From positions 1-10,821 of the forward strand of contig MFQK01000055.1 in the NCBI GenBank assembly GCA_001783035.1: a stretch of DNA of 10,821 nucleotides, given 5' to 3'. This stretch comes from Candidatus Magasanikbacteria bacterium RIFCSPLOWO2_02_FULL_44_11 (GTDB lineage Bacteria > Patescibacteriota > Patescibacteriia > Magasanikbacterales > GWA2-37-8). Of this stretch, positions 6,652-10,821 are shown in pieces. The notes under the pieces are model-generated. The model ran no database searches, was not told the origin of the DNA, and saw nothing but the letters and a program-made list of their open reading frames with translations. Each line of letters starts with the position of its first letter. The first letter of the stretch is position 1. Made by a program: the position numbers and the translations under genes.

Positions 6652-7024
6652 AAGTATGGCCAACGAGCAAAAACCCATAACCCCGCAAGAAAAAATTCTC
6701 AAAAGTCGGGCCTACAGCGCCCAGGCCAAACGATGGATGTATCTGGGAGTGGGAATAGTATTCGCGGCAATGCTCGGCCTGTGGGGCTACTCCACCCTTG
6801 CCACACTTTCTTTCTTCGATTGGGGAAACTCCCGCGAAGCGAAATTATTCCGTGAAACTAAAAACGAATTCGACGCTTTAATGAAAGAAAATCCGGTTTT
6901 AAATAAAAAAATAAAAGAGCGTTTAGACACTATTAAACAGGAAGCAGCCAGCTCGACAATCACCACCGAGACCACAACAATCACCAATTCAACCGCCAGT
7001 TCAACCGCCAGTTCAACTAAATAA
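6644..7024 (+). CDS. small membrane-anchored protein with Ser/Thr-rich tail
   Basis: A 126-aa protein of no recognised family. It has a polar N-terminus (1-30), one membrane segment (31-53, WMYLGVGIVFAAMLGLWGYS), a charged, probably helical stretch (62-101, EAKLFRETKNEFDALMKE and on), and a tail made almost only of Ser, Thr and Ala (102-125). The start chosen is the ATG at 6644, inside the stop region of the preceding gene (ATGTCTAA, 8-bp overlap), which implies translational coupling. An ATG at 6656 is also possible, and a TTG at 6629 is less likely. No Shine-Dalgarno is seen for any of them. The gene ends 6 bp before gyrA. The tail partly arises from a 12-bp DNA repeat, so its length may vary between strains. 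Its role is unknown; linkage to gyrA need not mean a topological role. Confidence 0.75.
   Translation: MSKSMANEQKPITPQEKILKSRAYSAQAKRWMYLGVGIVFAAMLGLWGYSTLATLSFFDWGNSREAKLFRETKNEFDALMKENPVLNKKIKERLDTIKQEAASSTITTETTTITNSTASSTASSTK
6988..7019 (+). repeat. 12-bp tandem repeat, about 2.7 copies
   Basis: TTCAACCGCCAG occurs at 6988-6999 and 7000-7011, with a partial copy TTCAACTA at 7012-7019. It is in frame and encodes the repeated Ser-Thr-Ala-Ser end of the small membrane protein. Confidence 0.85.
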
Positions 7025-7030
7025 TACCGT

Positions 7031-9496
7031 ATGCAAGAGAAGCTTGATTTATCAAAAGGAAATATTGGAAAGCTGACCCCCTTCCCCATTGTGGAAGAGG
7101 TCCGCAAATCTTACCTGGAATACGCCATGAGCGTAATCGTTTCGCGCGCCCTCCCGGATGTTCGTGATGGTTTGAAGCCGGTACATCGCCGCATTTTATA
7201 CGTCATGAACAGTATGGGCTTGCGACATAATGCGAAGTTCCGCAAATCCGCCCAGGTGGTTGGTGAAGTCATGGGTAAATTCCATCCCCACGGCGACGCG
7301 GCAATATATGAAACCATGGTCCGTTTGGCCCAAGATTTTTCCATGCGCTACCAGTTGGTAGATGGCCAAGGTAACTTTGGCTCTATGGATGGCGACAGTG
7401 CCGCCGCCATGCGTTATACCGAAGCGCGGTTGCGATCGATTGCCGAAGAAATGTTGACCGACATCGACAAAAATACCGTCAGCTTCATTCCAACGTACGA
7501 CGGCTCTCACGAAGAACCGACCGTGCTGCCCACCAAAGTTCCTAATCTACTTTTGAATGGTACTGTCGGTATCGCGGTCGGTATGGCCACAAACATCGCG
7601 CCCCATAACCTATCCGAATTATGCGACGCCATCGTTGAATTAATCGACAAACCAAAAACAACCGTCGAGGAACTTTGTGAAATTGTAAAAGGTCCCGATT
7701 TCCCGACCGGCGGCATTGTCTATGGTAAAAAAGATATCGCCCAAGCCTTTGCGACCGGCAAAGGCGGCATCGTCATGCGCGCCAAAGCCGACATCACCGA
7801 AACAAAAAATGGCTTATACCAAATCATCGTAACGGAAATCCCTTACCAGGTAAACAAAGCCGAATTAATCGAAAAAATTGCCGACCTAGTGCAAGAGAAA
7901 AAAATTGAAGGCATCAAGGATTTACGCGATGAATCCAACAAAGAAGGCGTGCGCGTCGTAATTGATTTAAAAAAAGATTCATACCCCAAGAAAATTTTGA
8001 ACCAATTGTACAGCCTGACTAACCTGCAGACTTCCTTCCATTATAATATGCTGGCTCTGGTGGATGGCTTGCAGCCTCGCGTCCTGAACCTCAAGAATAT
8101 TCTGGAAGAGTTTATCAAGCACCGTCGCGTCGTTATTCGCCGCCGTACCGAATTTGATTTAGGTAAAGCCAAGGATCGAGCTCACATTTTGGAGGGTCTA
8201 AAAATGGCGCTTGATAAGATTGATTTGGTTATTAAAACCATTCGCGCTTCTAACGACAAAGATGAAGCCAAGGTTAATTTGATGAGTAAATTCAAATTTA
8301 CCGACCGCCAGGCCGCGGCAATTTTAGAAATGCGCCTGCAACAGCTTGCCAACCTTGAAGCGCAAAAAATTGAAGATGAATTAAAGGAGAAGAAAGCGCT
8401 GATTAAAGAATTGGAAACTATTCTCGCTTCGGAAACCAGAATCTTTGGCTTGGTTAAAACTGAAATCAAAGAAATTAAAGATAAGTATGGCGATGAACGC
8501 AAAACGCAGATTATCGCTCATGGGGTGAAAGAGTTTACGACCGAAGATTTGATCCCGAACGAAGCGACGATCGTGATGATGACGACGGATGGCTATATCA
8601 AACGCGTGCCGCTTGATACGTTCAAGCAACAGTCTCGTGGCGGCAAAGGTGTCATTGGCGTAACTACTAAAGAAGAAGAGTCGGTCGACCAACTAATTAC
8701 CACGAACACGCATGACAACATGCTCTTCTTCACCAACCGTGGCCGCTGCTTCCAATTAATGGCCTACGATATTCCTCAAGGCAGTCGCACGGCTAAAGGC
8801 CAGGCTTTAGTAAATTTCTTACAGCTCGCACCAAATGAAAAAGTCACCGCTGTCTTGCCGATGAGCAACTTGGAAAACACTAAATTTTTAGTCATGGCAA
8901 CCACCAAAGGTACAATCAAGAAAACTCCGCTTGAAGATTTTGCTAACGTCCGCCGCAGTGGTCTGATCGCCCTAAAGCTTAAAACCGACGACAATTTGGA
9001 ATGGGTCAAACCGTCGACCGGTAACGACGAAATTATGGTCGCGACCAAAAGCGGCCAAGCCATACATTTCAAAGAAAAAGATGTCCGAGCTATGGGTCGG
9101 ACAGCCGGTGGTGTCCGAGGTATGCGACTCCGGTCCGACGACACGGTCATTGGTATGGATATTGTCGACCCGAAAAATAAAAATCTGGAATTCCTAACGG
9201 TAGGCGAAAATGGAGTTGGTAAACGCACCGACTTGGAAGAATACAAGATCCAGGGACGCGGCGGCAGTGGTATCAAGACCGCCGACATCACCAAAAAAAC
9301 CGGTACGCTTATTTACGCCAAAGTGATCGACAAAACCATCGATGATGTTAAAGACCTAATGATGATTTCAGCCAAAGGCCAAGTCATTCGCCTACCAATT
9401 AAATCCATCAATTCTTCTGGCCGCGCCACCCAAGGTGTTCGTTTGATGCGCTTTAAGGAGGATGGAGATATCGTAGCAGGTGTAACTATTTTGTAA
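7031..9496 (+). CDS. gyrA: DNA gyrase subunit A
   Basis: An 821-aa type IIA topoisomerase subunit that breaks and rejoins DNA to introduce negative supercoils together with GyrB. The breakage-reunion domain (about 1-500) contains [19 protein letters not shown] (38-56), [14 protein letters not shown] (82-95) and the active-site Tyr129 in AMRYTEARL, preceded by Arg128. A coiled region follows at about 440-490. The C-terminal part has six blade-like repeats (about 512-821), and QSRGGKG (534-540) fits the GyrA-box that distinguishes GyrA from ParC. There is no acidic tail after the last blade. At the quinolone-contact positions, E. coli Ser83 corresponds to Ala90 and Asp87 to Glu94. It is last in a three-gene operon, 6 bp after the membrane-protein gene. 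No gyrB is in the window. The ATG lacks a Shine-Dalgarno sequence. Confidence 0.97.
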   Translation: MQEKLDLSKGNIGKLTPFPIVEEVRKSYLEYAMSVIVSRALPDVRDGLKPVHRRILYVMNSMGLRHNAKFRKSAQVVGEVMGKFHPHGDAAIYETMVRLAQDFSMRYQLVDGQGNFGSMDGDSAAAMRYTEARLRSIAEEMLTDIDKNTVSFIPTYDGSHEEPTVLPTKVPNLLLNGTVGIAVGMATNIAPHNLSELCDAIVELIDKPKTTVEELCEIVKGPDFPTGGIVYGKKDIAQAFATGKGGIVMRAKADITETKNGLYQIIVTEIPYQVNKAELIEKIADLVQEKKIEGIKDLRDESNKEGVRVVIDLKKDSYPKKILNQLYSLTNLQTSFHYNMLALVDGLQPRVLNLKNILEEFIKHRRVVIRRRTEFDLGKAKDRAHILEGLKMALDKIDLVIKTIRASNDKDEAKVNLMSKFKFTDRQAAAILEMRLQQLANLEAQKIEDELKEKKALIKELETILASETRIFGLVKTEIKEIKDKYGDERKTQIIAHGVKEFTTEDLIPNEATIVMMTTDGYIKRVPLDTFKQQSRGGKGVIGVTTKEEESVDQLITTNTHDNMLFFTNRGRCFQLMAYDIPQGSRTAKGQALVNFLQLAPNEKVTAVLPMSNLENTKFLVMATTKGTIKKTPLEDFANVRRSGLIALKLKTDDNLEWVKPSTGNDEIMVATKSGQAIHFKEKDVRAMGRTAGGVRGMRLRSDDTVIGMDIVDPKNKNLEFLTVGENGVGKRTDLEEYKIQGRGGSGIKTADITKKTGTLIYAKVIDKTIDDVKDLMMISAKGQVIRLPIKSINSSGRATQGVRLMRFKEDGDIVAGVTIL

Positions 9497-9507
9497 TATC
9501 TGGTGCT

Positions 9508-9641
9508 ACAAAGACACCTACACCATACATTTGAACAACTCATCGCAAAGAGCCTTCGCAGGCGACTGAGATGGAAGCAAAAATCGACCCGCGGGTCGAT
9601 TTTATGCTGTGTGTTCAAATGTATGGTGTAGGTGTCTTTGT
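9508..9641. repeat. perfect 30-bp inverted repeat enclosing a 74-bp structured core
   Basis: The left arm 9508-9537 (starting ACAAAGACACC) and the right arm 9612-9641 (ending GGTGTCTTTGT) are exact reverse complements over 30 bp. They enclose 74 bp that hold a small GCCT/AGGC hairpin (9552-9563) and a 24-bp palindrome (9580-9603). The element fills the gap between two convergent genes, starting 11 bp after the gyrA stop and ending 1 bp before the stop codon of the acyltransferase gene. No target-site duplication is evident at the edges. It could be a MITE-like element, a dual terminator, or a structured RNA. Confidence 0.9.
9580..9603. terminator. bidirectional intrinsic terminator (24-bp palindrome)
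   Basis: AAAATCGACCCG followed by CGGGTCGATTTT is a perfect palindrome. It folds as a 10-bp stem with a CGCG loop and ends in a T-run on either strand (four T on plus, five on minus). It lies between the convergent gyrA and acyltransferase genes and probably ends both operons. The short T-runs make it moderate in strength. Confidence 0.75.
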
Positions 9642-9642
9642 T

Positions 9643-10629
9643 TTACAACCAAAATTTTTGGAAAGGAGAAATGCAGGGTTGGCCATACGCTACCTGCATT
9701 TCTTTTTTTTCAGTATCAATGACGACTGAAGCGACAGTTTGATCGTCTTTGTTGTGGCGACAGAGCGAATGTTTGGGGTCGGAATGGTCTGATAAAACAT
9801 TCTTCATTTCTTGAGCCGTGACGCGTGGTGTGCAAACGAACCAATCCCACATATGCGCCAAGCGTTTATCTGATGTTGATCCCCGACTGGCAGAAGACTG
9901 CTCATTTTTCATTTCCGGCAAAATAAATCGGTTGGCGTGTGCCACCCAGGGCACACACCTTTCAAGCGCAATCTTGGTTGGTGACCACTCCAAAATATAT
10001 AATTGTTTTTTAAACACAATGACACTGCTGTTGCCAGAGGAACGGTCGTGCGCGGAAATAATGTTAAGGGCTTGATCAAGCGAACGGGCTGTAGCCAAGC
10101 CTCGTAAACAATAAATTTTCGGCAAACCATTATTATGAAACGGAGTAGCGATTGAATTAGCGGAATAAACAAATCCAGCATCATTTATTGTAGCAGACAT
10201 GCCGGGCAACTGTCCGGCATATGATACGCTTAAGAAGGCTGGCCCTTTTTTGGGCTTGGCTTTTATAACATAGAGCGGCATGGGGTGGTCCCAATCTTCA
10301 TTATGACCAAATAATACGGTGTGACCAATATTTATGGCCAGCGTCGAACAACTATCATGATACGCCAACTCTTCTTCAAAACTAAATGACAGAAACCGAT
10401 CAAAAGGCTGCCTGGCGCCATCGGCTATTCCTTGAAGTTCTTTGATATACTCTGGGAAAAACTTTTTCGCTATTGAAGCCAACTTTTTTTTCCACGCCCA
10501 TAACTTTGGTGTGTGTTTGAATCGTTTTTCAAAACGCTGTAAGGCGACCACAATATCATCGCGCAAGTGCTCGCCGATAGCTTCTCCGATTTTCTTCGCG
10601 TCGCCCGCAACTTCAATATAAGGGATCAT
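9643..10629 (-). CDS. C45/choloylglycine hydrolase-like autoproteolytic acyltransferase
   Basis: A 328-aa protein of the Ntn-hydrolase type resembling acyl-CoA:6-aminopenicillanate acyltransferase (peptidase C45, COG4927). Members cleave themselves before a cysteine that becomes the N-terminal nucleophile, then hydrolyse or transfer linear amides. The candidate nucleophile is Cys94 in HDSCSTLAIN (91-100). Other family marks are LFGHNEDWD (106-114), LPGMSATINDAGFVYSANS (141-159), the RSLDQAL region (182-188) and VAHANRF (229-235). The N-terminal 93 residues would be the cleaved-off segment. There is no signal peptide, so it is probably cytoplasmic. The residue before Cys94 is Ser rather than the Gly of the fungal enzyme, so processing should be tested. 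The start overlaps the transketolase stop (ATGA), which implies coupling. The true substrate is unknown. Confidence 0.85.
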   Translation of the reverse strand: MIPYIEVAGDAKKIGEAIGEHLRDDIVVALQRFEKRFKHTPKLWAWKKKLASIAKKFFPEYIKELQGIADGARQPFDRFLSFSFEEELAYHDSCSTLAINIGHTVLFGHNEDWDHPMPLYVIKAKPKKGPAFLSVSYAGQLPGMSATINDAGFVYSANSIATPFHNNGLPKIYCLRGLATARSLDQALNIISAHDRSSGNSSVIVFKKQLYILEWSPTKIALERCVPWVAHANRFILPEMKNEQSSASRGSTSDKRLAHMWDWFVCTPRVTAQEMKNVLSDHSDPKHSLCRHNKDDQTVASVVIDTEKKEMQVAYGQPCISPFQKFWL

Positions 10630-10821
10630 ACGCGCGTCAACAAAGCTTTAGTCGTTGTTACGATCGCTTGAGCATTTATTTCCTCAAAAGCTAACAACTG
10701 ATCGCTTGTTCCGCTTCGGGGCATCTTTGTAACAGCCAAACCGATTATTTTTACATTCTCCCCTCCAAGGGCGCTTCGCACCGCTTCGGCCATGCCGCCT
10801 TCCCCAAAGTGATCCTCAACC
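10626..10821 (-). CDS. transketolase C-terminal domain, partial
   Basis: The last 64 codons of a gene whose 5' part lies off the right edge. The protein reads VEDHFGEGGMAEAVRSALG (1-19), then VKIIGLAVTKMPRSGTSDQL (23-42) and ends AIVTTTKALLTRV. This is the conserved C-terminal domain of transketolase (compare the usual VEDH...GG and LPRSG motifs), either full length or the split C-terminal subunit common in Archaea and CPR bacteria. Transketolase moves two-carbon units in the non-oxidative pentose phosphate pathway with thiamine diphosphate. The TGA stop (10626-10628) overlaps the ATG of the acyltransferase gene by 4 bp. Which transketolase form it is cannot be decided here. 1-deoxyxylulose-5-phosphate synthase, which has a related domain, is less likely because of the motif wording. 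Confidence 0.85.
   Translation of the reverse strand, partial: VEDHFGEGGMAEAVRSALGGENVKIIGLAVTKMPRSGTSDQLLAFEEINAQAIVTTTKALLTRV

Noticed and set aside
8776..9294. Minus-strand open frame of 172 codons
   Set aside because: It is antisense to the gyrA C-terminal domain; its composition follows from the gyrA codons.
10626..10628. Possible reassignment of TGA (code 25)
   Set aside because: TGA ends the transketolase at its expected C-terminus and overlaps the next start, so it reads as a normal stop.

Overview
The window looks like chromosomal DNA of a small-genome bacterium, most plausibly a member of the Candidate Phyla Radiation (Patescibacteria). This rests on inference: compact housekeeping genes, short intergenic gaps, a four-domain S1 protein, a metal-ligand-less MBL-like protein beside gyrA, and almost no Shine-Dalgarno sequences. 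No marker for a specific phylum is present. TGA ends the transketolase gene at the expected place, which argues against the TGA=Gly code 25 of Gracilibacteria/Absconditabacteria. No tRNA, rRNA or CRISPR array was seen.

Left part (1-2500), AT-rich and accessory. The edge holds what looks like the end of an insertion sequence with two 18-bp direct repeats. It interrupts the N-terminus of a MerR-type helix-turn-helix gene of the kind found in IS607-family resolvases. A degenerate 41-bp tandem repeat follows, overlapping the 3' end of a DUF805 membrane protein gene. Three tightly spaced minus-strand genes come next (in transcription order: a 127-aa soluble protein, a 160-aa soluble protein, then the DUF805 protein). 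An orphan 84-aa single-pass membrane protein lies further right.

Middle part (2501-6033), housekeeping on the minus strand. Transcription runs from a strong sigma70-type promoter (TTGACA-17-TATAGT) into a hairpin-bearing leader, then the S1-domain gene, a clear intrinsic terminator, and the ftsH membrane protease gene. The 278-bp gap upstream of the S1 gene holds divergent promoters and an imperfect inverted repeat.

Right part (6034-10821). A plus-strand operon encodes a degenerate metallo-beta-lactamase-like protein, a small membrane-anchored protein with a Ser/Thr tail (8-bp overlap), and GyrA (6-bp gap). Converging on it is a minus-strand pair: the 3' end of a transketolase gene overlapping by ATGA a C45/choloylglycine-hydrolase-like acyltransferase gene. 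Between the convergent stops sits a compact element with perfect 30-bp inverted arms enclosing a 24-bp palindromic hairpin that probably terminates both operons.

The features most worth a second look are the 30-bp inverted-repeat element, the MBL-like protein without metal ligands, the nested mobile-element remnants at the left edge, the structured leader of the S1 gene, and the lack of Shine-Dalgarno sequences.
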